A DNA stretch of 34,399 nucleotides from Desulfofustis sp. (GCA_022340565.1 JAJDNR010000127.1:1-34399), one strand, 5' to 3'. Counted from the stretch's first letter, positions 18,758 to 27,024 are shown. Notes: generated from the sequence alone by a model not told the origin. A program made the numbers and translations.

Positions 18758-19876
18758 TCAGCGGATGATAGCTCTTTGTGGCTCGTTTCCAGAGCCGCTG
18801 ACGATGCGCTGTTCGCTCTCCGGGTCGAAGAGATGAATGTGGGCTGGGGCAAAGTTCAGGCTGAGCCGCTGATTCTCTGCAAAGCTCTTGATGCCCGACA
18901 GACGAACGGTCAGCATTTCGGATTCGCCGTTCAGCAGCCCGTGGACCAGCGTATCCGCCCCCAGCGTCTCAACGTGATTGACCGCTATGTCCAGCGTTGA
19001 ATCCTTTTCCCCGGCAAGGCTGAAGTGTTCCGGCCGCAGACCGATGATCACCCGTTTGCCTCGGTACTCGGGGCAGCCTCGTTCGGGCAGCGGCAGGATT
19101 CCGCCGCCGGGCAGCATGACCCGGGTGCCGTCCTCGCTGACGACCACCCGGAACAGGTTCATTGCCGGCGAGCCGATAAATCCGGCGACAAAAACGGTGG
19201 CCGGTTTCTCGTAGACTTCCAGCGGCGAGCCTATCTGCTCGGCACAGCCCTCATTGATGACCACCAGTCTGTCTCCGAGGGTCATCGCCTCCACTTGGTC
19301 GTGGGTGACGTAGATGGAGGTGACCTTCAGCTTGTTGTGCAGGTTCCGCAATTCAAGGCGCATCTGGACCCGTAATTTGGCGTCGAGGTTGCTCAGCGGC
19401 TCGTCGAACAGGAACACCTTCGGTTCACGCACGATGCAGCGGCCCATCGCCACCCGCTGGCGCTGGCCCCCGGAAAGCTGACGCGGCTTGCGGTCCAGAT
19501 AATCTGTAAGTTCCAGTATCTCGGCTGCCCGGCGGACCCGCTCCTCGATCTCCGCTTTGGGCATTCGCCGGATTTTCAAGCCGTATGCCATGTTCTTGAA
19601 GACACTCATGTGCGGATACAGCGCATAGTTCTGGAATACCATGGCGATATCCCGATCGGCAGGCTCCATCTGGTTGACCATCGTGTCTCCGACGAAGATC
19701 TCTCCGCTGGTAACCGATTCGAGGCCGGCAATCATGCGCAGCACCGTCGATTTCCCGCAGCCGGACGGGCCCAGCAGAACGATGAACTCGCCATCCTCGA
19801 TATCGCAGCTGATTCCGTGGATCACTTCGATTTTGCCAAACGACTTGTGGACGTCCTGCAGATTGACTCGGGCCAT
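18758..19876 (-). CDS. ugpC: sn-glycerol-3-phosphate ABC transporter ATP-binding protein
   Basis: A 372-residue ABC ATPase of the MalK/UgpC type. Walker A is GPSGCGKST, the Q-loop region is MVFQNYALYPHMSV, the signature is LSGGQRQRVAMGR, and Walker B is VFLFDEPLSNLD. A C-terminal TOBE/OB-like regulatory region follows (RVIIGLRPEHFSLAG, VNHVETLGADTLVHGLL). I start at MARVNLQDVHKSFG (19876), which is where the family begins and lies eight nucleotides past the ugpE stop. It energises uptake by UgpA/UgpE, and is last in the minus-strand operon GDPD-ugpB-ugpA-ugpE-ugpC. MalK-type ATPases can serve several sugar transporters, but the neighbours favour glycerol-3-phosphate. Confidence 0.92.
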   Translation of the reverse strand: MARVNLQDVHKSFGKIEVIHGISCDIEDGEFIVLLGPSGCGKSTVLRMIAGLESVTSGEIFVGDTMVNQMEPADRDIAMVFQNYALYPHMSVFKNMAYGLKIRRMPKAEIEERVRRAAEILELTDYLDRKPRQLSGGQRQRVAMGRCIVREPKVFLFDEPLSNLDAKLRVQMRLELRNLHNKLKVTSIYVTHDQVEAMTLGDRLVVINEGCAEQIGSPLEVYEKPATVFVAGFIGSPAMNLFRVVVSEDGTRVMLPGGGILPLPERGCPEYRGKRVIIGLRPEHFSLAGEKDSTLDIAVNHVETLGADTLVHGLLNGESEMLTVRLSGIKSFAENQRLSLNFAPAHIHLFDPESEQRIVSGSGNEPQRAIIR

Positions 19877-19884
19877 GTTGTTTC

Positions 19885-20727
19885 CTATTTCTCGGTTTCG
19901 GTCATGCCTCGCACGAATTGCTTCTGCATGAAAATCACCACCAGCACCGGCGGGATCATGGCCAGCATGGTGGAGGCCATGATGATCTGCCATTCGGCCT
20001 GGCCTTCCCCGACATCGAGCATCCGCTTGATGCCGATCAGCAGCGTGTAGTAATTTTCATCGGTGGTTATCAGCAGCGGCCAGAGGTACTGGTTCCAGCC
20101 GTAGATGAAAAGAATTACAAAGAGTGCTGCGATCGAAGTCCGGGACATCGGCAGCAGGATGTCGAAAAAGAATCTGATCGGGCCGGCACCGTCGATGCGC
20201 GCGGCCTCGCACAATTCGTCCGGAACGGTCATAAAGAACTGACGGAACAGAAAGGTGGCGGTGGCCGAGGCGATGAGCGGAAAAATCAGCCCCGCATAGG
20301 AATTCAGCATTTTTAGATCGGCCACCACCTTGTAAGTCGGCAGAATTCTGACTTCCACCGGCAGCATCAGGGTGATGAAAATCATCCAGAAAAAGAACAT
20401 CCTGAAGCGGAAACGAAAATAGACGATGGCATAAGCCGCCAGCAGCGAGATGAAGATCTTGCCGCAGGTAATGCCCATGGCCATGATAAAGGAATTGAGC
20501 ATCATGGTGCCGACGGTGGCGCCCACGTCTCTCGGTCCGACTGTCAGGGCCCGGCTGTAGTTTTCCACCAGTTCACCCCCCGGCAGCAACGGGAAATAAC
20601 TGGTTATCGCATCGAGCGTGTGGGTTGAGGCAACGAAGGTCACATAGATCGGAAAGGCCAGCACGACGACGCCCACGATCAGACTGACATGGGTGAATAT
20701 GGTAAGCCAGCGTCTGTTTTCTACCAT
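19885..20727 (-). CDS. ugpE: glycerol-3-phosphate ABC transporter permease
   Basis: A 280-residue inner-membrane permease of the MalG/UgpE type with six predicted helices (for example [75 protein letters not shown]). The EAA loop that docks on the ATPase reads [25 protein letters not shown]. It starts with ATG after GAGGGCAGGA and lies nine nucleotides from the ugpA stop, so the two are translationally close. With UgpA it forms the channel for periplasmic substrate delivered by UgpB. Confidence 0.92.
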   Translation of the reverse strand: MVENRRWLTIFTHVSLIVGVVVLAFPIYVTFVASTHTLDAITSYFPLLPGGELVENYSRALTVGPRDVGATVGTMMLNSFIMAMGITCGKIFISLLAAYAIVYFRFRFRMFFFWMIFITLMLPVEVRILPTYKVVADLKMLNSYAGLIFPLIASATATFLFRQFFMTVPDELCEAARIDGAGPIRFFFDILLPMSRTSIAALFVILFIYGWNQYLWPLLITTDENYYTLLIGIKRMLDVGEGQAEWQIIMASTMLAMIPPVLVVIFMQKQFVRGMTETEK

Positions 20728-20736
20728 GTCCTGCCC

Positions 20737-21618
20737 TCAGTAATGTACCTTTCGCTCGATAAAGCGGAACTGTATGACCGTCAGCGAGATGACCACGAAC
20801 ATCAGCACCACCGACTGAGCCGCCGAACCGCCCAGATCAAGGCTCAGAAAACCGTCGTGATAGACCTTGAACACCATGATGTCGGTGGCATGGTTGGGCC
20901 CCCCGTCGGTGATGGTGTGAATGATGCCGAAGGTGTCGAAAAACGCGTAGACGATGTTGACGACGATCAGGAAAAAGATCGTCGGCGACAGCAGCGGGAA
21001 GACGATGGTCCAGAATCGGCGGGCCGGTTTCGCCCCGTCTATGGCCGCGGCTTCGATCAGCGATTTCGGTATCGCCTGCATGCCGGCCAGGAAAAAGAGA
21101 AAATTATAGGAAATCTGGCGCCAGGCGGCGGCGATGATCACCAGCAGCATCGCCTGGTTGCCGTTTAAGGTGTGATTCCACTCCATGCCGGCCATTCGGA
21201 GATAAAAGGTGACGATGCCGACGGTCGGATTGAACAGGAAAAACCAAAGCACGCCGGCAACCGCCGGGGCCACCGCATAGGGCCAGATGATCAGCGTCTT
21301 GTAGGCGGTTGCGGCCTTGATGGCCCGGTCTGCCATGGCCGCCAGAAACAGGGCGACGGACATGGCGATGAAAGCCACCGAGAAACTGAAGACCCCGGTC
21401 ACCATGATCGAGTTGAGATAGAAATCATCGGTAAAGATATAGATGAAGTTCTCGAGTCCGACAAAGGTGGCGGACAGGCCGAAGGCATCCTCCTGCAGCA
21501 GCGACTGGTAGAGAGCCTGGGAGGCCGGCCAGATGAAAAAGACCAGGGTGATGATAATCTGGGGGGCGACCAGCAGGTAAGGCAGCACCTTATGGCTGAA
21601 TATTACGCGCTTTTCCAT
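20737..21618 (-). CDS. ugpA: glycerol-3-phosphate ABC transporter permease
   Basis: A 293-residue permease of the MalF/UgpA type. Hydrophobic segments include [26 protein letters not shown] and [24 protein letters not shown], and the EAA loop is [27 protein letters not shown]. Length fits UgpA (about 295), not the longer MalF. No convincing Shine-Dalgarno precedes the ATG; instead a large structured intercistronic region separates it from ugpB, which may lower permease expression relative to the binding protein. It partners UgpE. Confidence 0.92.
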   Translation of the reverse strand: MEKRVIFSHKVLPYLLVAPQIIITLVFFIWPASQALYQSLLQEDAFGLSATFVGLENFIYIFTDDFYLNSIMVTGVFSFSVAFIAMSVALFLAAMADRAIKAATAYKTLIIWPYAVAPAVAGVLWFFLFNPTVGIVTFYLRMAGMEWNHTLNGNQAMLLVIIAAAWRQISYNFLFFLAGMQAIPKSLIEAAAIDGAKPARRFWTIVFPLLSPTIFFLIVVNIVYAFFDTFGIIHTITDGGPNHATDIMVFKVYHDGFLSLDLGGSAAQSVVLMFVVISLTVIQFRFIERKVHY

Positions 21619-21641
21619 AGCGGGTCATTGAACTCGCTGAG

Positions 21642-21725
21642 CATGCGGGCCGCCGGCCTGTCCCGGCAGAGACGGGATCGCCGGGAACAGGCAGGCACCC
21701 GGCAGATCCCGTCTCAGCCCGCATG
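21642..21725 (-). promoter_or_regulatory. structured ugpB-ugpA intercistronic region with alternative stems
   Basis: Several exact or near-exact inverted repeats are packed in 84 nt. The outer pair is CATGCGGGC 21642-21650 with GCCCGCATG 21717-21725. A middle pair is GAGACGGGATC 21669-21679 with GATCCCGTCTC 21705-21715. A competing pair is CCTGTCCCGGC 21657-21667 with GCCGGGAACAGG 21680-21691. The last two cross, so they are alternative folds or a pseudoknot. No T-run is present. Position after the binding-protein gene resembles the stabilising intercistronic hairpins of maltose-type operons. Confidence 0.65.
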
Positions 21726-21741
21726 GCGGACCTGAGGGCCG

Positions 21742-23067
21742 CTATTGATTGTCTTTTTCGAACTTGCGCAGCAGTTTGTTGCCCGCTGTAACCGCATCGG
21801 TAAGCCCCTGTTCGGCGGTTTTATCGCCGGCGAAGATGGCCTCCAGCTCTCCGTAGATGATGTCTCTCATCTGCACATAGTTGCCGAAACGCAAGCCTTT
21901 CGAGTTCTCGGTCGGGGTGTGCAGCGTCATCTGTTTCAGAGCCGTTTCCATATCGGGTTTCTCTTTGTACAGCCCCTGCTTCTTGGCAAGCTCGTAGGCG
22001 GCAAGGGTGATGGGCAGGTAGCCGGTGAACTCATGCCAGTCCGCCTGCACCTCCGCTGAGGAGATGTAGTTGAAAAACGCGGCTACACCCTTGTACTCCT
22101 CGGCCGGGTGCCCTGCCATTACCCACAGGCTGGCCCCGCCGATAATGGTATTTTGCGGAGCCCCCGGTACATCTGGCCAGTAAGGAAGCATCGCGGTTCC
22201 GAATTCGAATTTGCAGGTATTGGCAAACCCCGCATAGCCGGCGGAAGACTCCGTGTACATCGCCACCTCTTCGGACGAGAACTTGGCGTTGCCGAGATTC
22301 CTGCGCCCGCCGTAGACAAATATCTTGTCTTTCTGCCAGTCGGCCAGCTGCTGAATGTGTTTTACATGCAGCGGGCTGTTGTAGAGGAATTCGGTATCGA
22401 GGCCACCGAACCCGTTGGCTTTGGTTCCGGCGGGGATATTGTGCCAGGCGCTGAAATTCTCGAGCTGGATCCACGATATCCAGGCGGTGGAAAACCCGCC
22501 CGGGTAGCCGGCGGCCACCAGTTTTTTGGCATATTCAGCCACTTCCGGCCAGGTTTTCGGCGGTTTGTCGGGATCAAGGCCGGCCTTCTTGAATGCATCC
22601 TTGTTATAATACAAAACCGGTGTCGAGCTGTTGAACGGCATTGACAGCATTTTGCCGTCAGTGGTGGTGTAATAACCGGTTACGGTCGGCAGATAGGCGT
22701 TGGGGTCGAACGGCAGGCCGGATTCTGCCATTACCTCATAAACGGGCTTTATGGCTCCCTTGGCCGCCATCATCGATGCGGTTCCCACCTCGAACACCTG
22801 CAGGATATGCGGCGGATCTTTGGCACGAAAGGCGGCGATGCCGGCGGTCATGGTGTCGGCATAATTGCCCTTGTAGGTCGCTACCACCTGGTAGTCGCTC
22901 TGGGACTTGTTGAAGTCATCGGCAATTGCGGCGACTTTCTCACCGAGCCTGCCCCCGTGGGCATGCCACCAGTTAATGGTAATAGGCTCAGCAAACAGGC
23001 TGGCCGGCAGCAGCAGCATAAAAGCGGCGCTCAGGATGATTGTACAGATACGGATTTTGCTCTTCAT
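21742..23067 (-). CDS. ugpB: glycerol-3-phosphate-binding periplasmic protein
   Basis: A 441-residue extracellular solute-binding protein (family 1) with a clear signal peptide: KSKIRICTIILSAAFMLLLPASLFA, cleavage likely after LFA. The mature start EPITINWWHAHGGRLGEKVAAIADDFNKSQSDYQVVATYKGNYADTM is characteristic of UgpB, as are LSMPFNSSTPVLYYNKDAFKKAGLDP and NTIIGGASLWVMAGH. It binds sn-glycerol-3-phosphate or glycerophosphodiesters in the periplasm and delivers them to UgpA/E. The gene lies 66 nt downstream of the glycerophosphodiesterase gene on the same strand, which strengthens the substrate call. Confidence 0.93.
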   Translation of the reverse strand: MKSKIRICTIILSAAFMLLLPASLFAEPITINWWHAHGGRLGEKVAAIADDFNKSQSDYQVVATYKGNYADTMTAGIAAFRAKDPPHILQVFEVGTASMMAAKGAIKPVYEVMAESGLPFDPNAYLPTVTGYYTTTDGKMLSMPFNSSTPVLYYNKDAFKKAGLDPDKPPKTWPEVAEYAKKLVAAGYPGGFSTAWISWIQLENFSAWHNIPAGTKANGFGGLDTEFLYNSPLHVKHIQQLADWQKDKIFVYGGRRNLGNAKFSSEEVAMYTESSAGYAGFANTCKFEFGTAMLPYWPDVPGAPQNTIIGGASLWVMAGHPAEEYKGVAAFFNYISSAEVQADWHEFTGYLPITLAAYELAKKQGLYKEKPDMETALKQMTLHTPTENSKGLRFGNYVQMRDIIYGELEAIFAGDKTAEQGLTDAVTAGNKLLRKFEKDNQ

Positions 23068-23133
23068 ACCATGTCTCCTCTGTTTGGGTGATCGTACAGT
23101 TGCTTGTTCTGTCGGGACTGGTTTTCTCCTCCT

Positions 23134-24162
23134 TTACTTTGTGTTTACGGAACGTTTCGCATTCGCGACCACGTCTTTCAAGACATCCGGTCTGTTGGTT
23201 ATGATGCCGTCAATGCCGATATCCAGAAAGTGACGCATATCGGACTCTGAGTCGACCGTCCATACATAGATTTTCAGGCCCGCCTGATGTGCCGCCTTCA
23301 CATCAGACCGCCAGATTTCGCTGTGCTTCGCCCCCCAATACCTGCCCCCGGCAGCCTTGATCATCGCCGGCAGGGATCGCTGGTAAACATCGGGATCAAC
23401 TCCTGCCGTCCATAACAGGGTGGTTTCCTTGTCTGATGTTTTGAATTGCTTGTACCGGGACGTGAGGTGGACGGTGGCGATGGATGGGGCACTTGTGTTG
23501 ATCCGAGCAAGGGCGCGCCAGTCGAAGGACAGAATCTTGCACCGGTCAGCCAGACCATGCTCTTCCAGAAGCTCCACCACTTTGTCAGCCAAAACCCGCG
23601 GCGACGGGGAGTCATCATTTTTTTCGGGAGAGGATTTTATCTCTATATACAGGTCAGGGCCGGCGGCTCCTGAGTCATTGACCAATTCAAGAACCTCCTT
23701 CAGGGTCGGTATTTTCTGCCCGTCAACGGCGGCCTGATCGGGGGCGCTGCGTGCGGCTCTGCTGCCTGGTTTGAGCCGGCCGACATCATAGGTTTGCAAT
23801 TGCTCAAGGGTCAGGTCCTTGATCGGGATGCGACCGGAGTCTGCCAGCCACCGGCCATCGGCGGTTCGCGTTCGGTCCGGATCAAGCGTGAAATCGTGAT
23901 GGACAACCACGATGCCGTCTGCGGTAATCAGTGTGTCCAGTTCAATTGCATCGACACCAAGAGCAATGGCCCGGGCAAAACCTGCCAGAGTGTTGCCGGG
24001 CAGCAGCCCGGCGGCCCCCTGATGGCCGATAACGAGGGTGGAGGGGAGGGGCGTGTTTTGAGACTGCGATCCAGCGGCTGAGGCCGTGATCAGAATCATC
24101 ATCGGAACAGCGAGCATGTTCCGAGACACATCCGAAAGCCAGGAGATTGCCTGATAGCGCAT
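23134..24162 (-). CDS. exported glycerophosphodiester phosphodiesterase
   Basis: A 342-residue GDPD-family protein with a hydrophobic N-terminus (residues 13-32, NMLAVPMMILITASAAGSQS) that suggests export. It would split glycerophosphodiesters to glycerol-3-phosphate and alcohol, feeding the Ugp transporter encoded just downstream. Family blocks are VIGHQGAAGLLPGNTLAGFARAIALGVDAIELDT, VVHHDFTLDRT-like, PDLYIEIKSS, and the C-terminal VWTVDSESDMRHFLDIGIDGIITNRPD. Oddity: the usual HRG...PENT motif reads H47-Q-G...PGNT, so the conserved metal-binding Glu is Gly at position 56, and the Arg is Gln. The start follows GTGAGGTAG. A promoter and palindrome lie upstream. Confidence 0.9.
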   Translation of the reverse strand: MRYQAISWLSDVSRNMLAVPMMILITASAAGSQSQNTPLPSTLVIGHQGAAGLLPGNTLAGFARAIALGVDAIELDTLITADGIVVVHHDFTLDPDRTRTADGRWLADSGRIPIKDLTLEQLQTYDVGRLKPGSRAARSAPDQAAVDGQKIPTLKEVLELVNDSGAAGPDLYIEIKSSPEKNDDSPSPRVLADKVVELLEEHGLADRCKILSFDWRALARINTSAPSIATVHLTSRYKQFKTSDKETTLLWTAGVDPDVYQRSLPAMIKAAGGRYWGAKHSEIWRSDVKAAHQAGLKIYVWTVDSESDMRHFLDIGIDGIITNRPDVLKDVVANAKRSVNTK

Positions 24163-24233
24163 CTACCTCACCACATCGAAGAAATGGACAGGTAAGGACT
24201 CTGTAGAACGGCTGAAAATCTCTAATACCTGAT

Positions 24234-24262
24234 AATTTAATTGGTCTGAAGAATCAGGTCAA
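24234..24262 (-). promoter_or_regulatory. sigma-70-like promoter of the GDPD-ugp operon
   Basis: On the minus strand, TTGACC (24257-24262) and TAAATT (24234-24239) are separated by 17 nt, with 5/6 and 4/6 matches to the consensus. The -10 box ends about 70 nt before the GDPD start codon. This is the best promoter candidate in the 255-nt gap between this operon and the YbaK-type gene. Confidence 0.5.
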
Positions 24263-24273
24263 CCTGTTGATTC
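24251..24273. promoter_or_regulatory. candidate operator overlapping the -35 box
   Basis: Imperfect palindrome: GAATCAGGT, a two-base centre, then ACCTG and GATTC separated by two extra bases. The core CAGGT-CA-ACCTG (24255-24266) covers the -35 box of the promoter above. A repressor or activator could bind here to control the glycerophosphodiester operon. No Pho-box pattern is apparent. Confidence 0.4.
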
Positions 24274-24417
24274 ATCGAAACCTTGTCAGAGATCCCTGGG
24301 AGGCCTCTTACTATCATTATGGGAGAGCCGTGAAGTGGCCGGTATGTAAACGACGGCGCGTGCTGTGTTGATTGACGGACCGAGGGGGAAGGTCGGGTCA
24401 TAACCAATCAGAATTAT

Positions 24418-24882
24418 TCAGCAGATCGATTCTGAGACCGCGTTGCACAAACGCAGCATATCAGCCGGGTCCAGTTCGATCTCGACCCCGCGACGGCCGC
24501 CGCTGATGAAAATTGTCGTGAAACCGAAGGCGGATGAATCGACCACCGTCGGCAGCGCTTTTTTCTGAGCCAGCGGGCTGACGCCGCCGAGAACGTATCC
24601 CGTCGTGTTCTGCACCGGCCCGGCCTCGGCCATCGCCACCTTCTTCACCTGGAAGACACGGGCCATTTCCTTCATATTCAAGGTCCTGCTGACCGGAAGT
24701 ACGGCAACGGCCAGATCATTGCCGTCGAGCTGTACGACCAAAGTCTTGAATACCCGCTCCGGATTGACTCCCAGTTTCTCGGCTGCTTCGAGCCCGAAGG
24801 ACGGATGGTTCGCGTCATGCGTGTAGCGATGAAGGGTGAAGCTGATGCGGTTTCGTTTCAGCAGGTTGACGGCCGGGGTCAT
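24418..24882 (-). CDS. YbaK/EbsC-type aminoacyl-tRNA deacylase
   Basis: A 154-residue protein of the YbaK/prolyl-tRNA-synthetase-associated editing domain family. Features are MTPAVNLLKRNRISFTLHRYTHD, FGLEAAEKLGVNPERVFKTLVVQLDG, VLPVSRTLNMKEMARV, the conserved-looking TTGYVLGGVSPLAQKK, and the end FISGGRRGVEIELDPADML. These hydrolyse mischarged tRNA, for example Cys-tRNA(Pro). Start at 24882 is preceded by AGAGG, and family members begin M-PA---L. The longer upstream frame to 25008 runs toward a terminator and is unlikely to be translated. It seems monocistronic. Confidence 0.9.
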   Translation of the reverse strand: MTPAVNLLKRNRISFTLHRYTHDANHPSFGLEAAEKLGVNPERVFKTLVVQLDGNDLAVAVLPVSRTLNMKEMARVFQVKKVAMAEAGPVQNTTGYVLGGVSPLAQKKALPTVVDSSAFGFTTIFISGGRRGVEIELDPADMLRLCNAVSESIC

Positions 24883-25010
24883 CGTGTCTGCCTCTGAACT
24901 GAAGGTAATCAAAGGGGACCGAACAGCGCCCGGGACCGGGTTCATCCGGATGAAATGGAGAGCGGGTCTCCCGGCGCATCGGGGTGACGGCCCAATCTCC
25001 GGCGCCATAA

Positions 25011-25051
25011 AACAAGCCCTGCAGGATCTCAGAAATCCTGCAGGGCTTGTT
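25011..25051 (-). terminator. intrinsic terminator downstream of the 60-residue gene
   Basis: AACAAGCCCTGCAGGAT (25011-25027) and ATCCTGCAGGGCTTGTT (25035-25051) form a perfect 17-pair stem with a seven-base loop. On the minus strand the stem is followed by TTTTAT-type sequence. It lies 27 nt after the stop of the 60-residue gene and insulates it from the YbaK-type gene. Confidence 0.88.
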
Positions 25052-25078
25052 CACTTACTGACAGAGACGAGGTCCGGC

Positions 25079-25261
25079 TCAGTCTTCGATATTGAATCGG
25101 GCAACGTCGGACTGCCCGGGAATATATTCACCGACCGGCACCAGTTTCTTGCTCGTTTTCACACAGTCGATAACGATGCGCCACAGTGCGTCAAGATCCT
25201 TGACCTCTGCGGCGTTTTCAGGCTTGAACTCGACCAGCGATTTATCTCTTGTGATTTTCAT
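25079..25261 (-). CDS. 60-residue hypothetical protein
   Basis: A small soluble protein (MKITRDKSLVEFKPENAAEVKDLDALWRIVIDCVKTSKKLVPVGEYIPGQ, ending SDVARFNIED). A GAGAGGGA Shine-Dalgarno lies directly before the ATG and a perfect terminator follows, so it is a genuine monocistronic gene. I do not recognise a named family. The helix LDALWRIVIDCVKTSKK is amphipathic, and there is no signal or metal site. The longer in-frame start at 25324 has no ribosome-binding support. Confidence 0.75.
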   Translation of the reverse strand: MKITRDKSLVEFKPENAAEVKDLDALWRIVIDCVKTSKKLVPVGEYIPGQSDVARFNIED

Positions 25262-25570
25262 GATTCCCTCTCTTGGTTTTTGACGGTTTCCGCTACCCCT
25301 TGTCAGCTCCCGGGCCCATTTCATTCTGCACCAGTTGGTTCAGATGTCGTGCTCGGTTGCCTCTCCATGCACACGTTCGGTCCGGAGCTTCTTCCTGGTC
25401 AGGCATAGATAATCAATAATGCTTAATCACCGGTTTGCAATAGATTTTTCGCATCGAGGCAATCGTCGTCGAAGCCTCAAAAAAATAGTGACAACAGAGA
25501 TCTGAGGATTACTTTGGTACGATGGCGCCGCTACGGCGGCGTGCCAAAACCCAGCAGATAGAGGTACACC
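25262..25570. other. divergent intergenic region
   Basis: 309 nt between the minus-strand 60-residue gene and the plus-strand methyltransferase operon. It should hold two divergent promoters; AT-richer blocks lie at about 25405-25455 and 25475-25510. A GAGGC/GCCTC stem near 25456-25480 and a CGCCG-CTA-CGGCG hairpin near 25525-25541, about 30 nt before the methyltransferase start, are visible. I cannot place promoter boxes with confidence. Confidence 0.4.
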
Positions 25571-26641
25571 ATGAGTCAATACCGTGCCGAATGTCGCCCC
25601 GTGCTGATCGGCAGCCTGCCGCAGCGGGATCATCAGGAGGCCGTGGACCTCATCTTCGACCATACCCCCGAAATACCCCTCTGGCCCCAGCTTCCCTGCC
25701 ACCGAAAAGAAGGGATGATGCGCCAGTTCCTCCCCGGCCTGCCCGGTGCGACCGAAAGGGACGGCAAGATCTTCGTCGATACCTCGGGCCCCGATTTCGA
25801 AGCCGATCTTCTCGCATTTTACGAGGAATACCTCGCGGTCACCGAAGGGCTCATCGATATAGACGATTCCCGATTCGTGATATCCGCCCGGGAGGCGGCC
25901 GGATTTCCATTGTTTCTGGCCCGCGCGGAACAGGAAAAGGATACGCTGTTCGGGCTCAAAGGCCAGGTGACCGGGCCGGTGACCTTCTGCATGGGAGTGG
26001 TCGATCAGGACGGCAGGGCTCTGTTTTACGATGATCAGGTCCGGGACGCCGCGGTGAAGCTGCTCGGTCTGAAGGCCAGGTATCAGACCAGGAAAATGGC
26101 GGCAATCAAGCAGCAGCCGCTGCTTTTTTTCGATGAGCCGGGGCTGGCAGGATTCGGCTCCTCGGCGTTCATAACCGTCACCCCCCAGGATATCGACAAC
26201 TGCTTCAGCGAGCCGTTCGAGGCGGTCAGGGCGGAAGGGGGACTGACCGGGGTGCACGTCTGCGCCAATACCGAGTGGTCGGTCATCTTCGATTCCGGAG
26301 TCGACGTGGTGAGCTACGACGCCTACTCCTACTTCGACAAGCTGCTGCTTTTCAGGGACGGACTCAAGTCGTTTATCGAGCGGGGAGGTATTCTGGCTGC
26401 GGGCATTGTTCCAACTGACCCCGAATTCATTGAAGCGGAGGACCGCGACGGCCTCGTGAGAAAATGGTTCGAGCAGCTCGAGCAGCTCGAACAGCTCGGG
26501 TTGTCGAGGGATCGGATCTTCGTCCAGACGCTGATCACCCCGAGCTGCGGCACCGGCACCGCGTCGGAGGAGCAGACCAGGAGGGTGCTCGAACTGACCA
26601 GAGATGTGTCTGCAGCGATCCGGAAGCAGATCACGGTATGA
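25571..26641 (+). CDS. MetE/UroD-superfamily methyltransferase-like protein
   Basis: A 356-residue single-barrel protein of the uroporphyrinogen decarboxylase / cobalamin-independent methionine synthase superfamily. Motifs are IGSLPQRD at the N-terminus, KGQVTGPVTFC (129-140), LLFFDEPGLAGFGSS (184-198), GVHVCANTEWS (227-237) and TPSCGTGTAS (323-332). H229, C231 and C326 match the His-x-Cys...Cys zinc ligands of MetE, with D250 a possible further ligand, so a zinc-activated thiol methyl acceptor is likely. At this size it lacks the MetE N-terminal half and resembles core-MetE or corrinoid-linked methyltransferases. Substrate unknown. Its ATGA overlap with the next gene implies coupled translation. 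Shine-Dalgarno is TAGAGGT. Confidence 0.8.
   Translation: MSQYRAECRPVLIGSLPQRDHQEAVDLIFDHTPEIPLWPQLPCHRKEGMMRQFLPGLPGATERDGKIFVDTSGPDFEADLLAFYEEYLAVTEGLIDIDDSRFVISAREAAGFPLFLARAEQEKDTLFGLKGQVTGPVTFCMGVVDQDGRALFYDDQVRDAAVKLLGLKARYQTRKMAAIKQQPLLFFDEPGLAGFGSSAFITVTPQDIDNCFSEPFEAVRAEGGLTGVHVCANTEWSVIFDSGVDVVSYDAYSYFDKLLLFRDGLKSFIERGGILAAGIVPTDPEFIEAEDRDGLVRKWFEQLEQLEQLGLSRDRIFVQTLITPSCGTGTASEEQTRRVLELTRDVSAAIRKQITV
26471..26497 (+). repeat. triple 9-bp repeat encoding EQL-EQL-EQL
   Basis: GAGCAGCTC, GAGCAGCTC and GAACAGCTC lie in tandem within the methyltransferase gene and encode Glu-Gln-Leu three times in a helix before the last barrel strand. It looks like a local slippage duplication that keeps the frame. 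Confidence 0.8.
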
Positions 26642-27024
26642 GTGCCAAGCCGCTGCGCCTGATCTCGGACGGAGGTGTTGGAACCGACTGCGTCTGCCTG
26701 CTGATCGTTCCACAGCGGGCCATCCACGAGCCCGGGTACATCAGGGGACTGCATGCTTCCGGGGTGACCAACAAACATGAATTCCAGGCGCTGGCCCAGA
26801 CCGCCTACTACCAATACCAGGACGGTGAACTCGAATGTTTCCCGGTTTCCGAGCCGATAGAGATAATCGGACCCGGCGGAAGCGAGCGGCTGGACGCGGG
26901 TCTGGTGCTGTATCGCGACACCGACGGCGCGATCAGGGGGATCGTACACGAGTCGGTCAGCCTGAAAAGACTGCTCGAATCGGCACATCGGTTCTGTACC
27001 CGTTGGGTGAGGCTCGACATCTGA
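26638..27024 (+). CDS. 128-residue hypothetical protein, coupled to the MetE-like gene
   Basis: Its ATG overlaps the TGA of the preceding gene (ATGA), which fixes the start. The protein begins MSAKPLRLISDGGVGTDCVCLLIVPQRAIHEPGY and contains FQALAQTAYYQYQDGELECFPVSEPIEIIGPG and a C-terminal helix LKRLLESAHRFCTRWVRLDI. No signal peptide or membrane segment is visible. Three of its four cysteines (two in DCVC, one in LEC) lie in the first two thirds. I do not recognise the family. It is sandwiched between a methyltransferase and a DUF166 gene in a tight operon, so a role in the same unknown pathway is likely. Confidence 0.75.
   Translation: MSAKPLRLISDGGVGTDCVCLLIVPQRAIHEPGYIRGLHASGVTNKHEFQALAQTAYYQYQDGELECFPVSEPIEIIGPGGSERLDAGLVLYRDTDGAIRGIVHESVSLKRLLESAHRFCTRWVRLDI

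Noticed and set aside
18631-18852. 73-codon minus-strand frame overlapping the ugpC end
   Set aside because: It overlaps the terminator and the ugpC C-terminus and has no coding character.
25456-25488. GAGGC/GCCTC hairpin with A-run as a terminator
   Set aside because: The run is A on the plus strand and on the minus strand the T's precede the stem, so it has the wrong polarity for termination.
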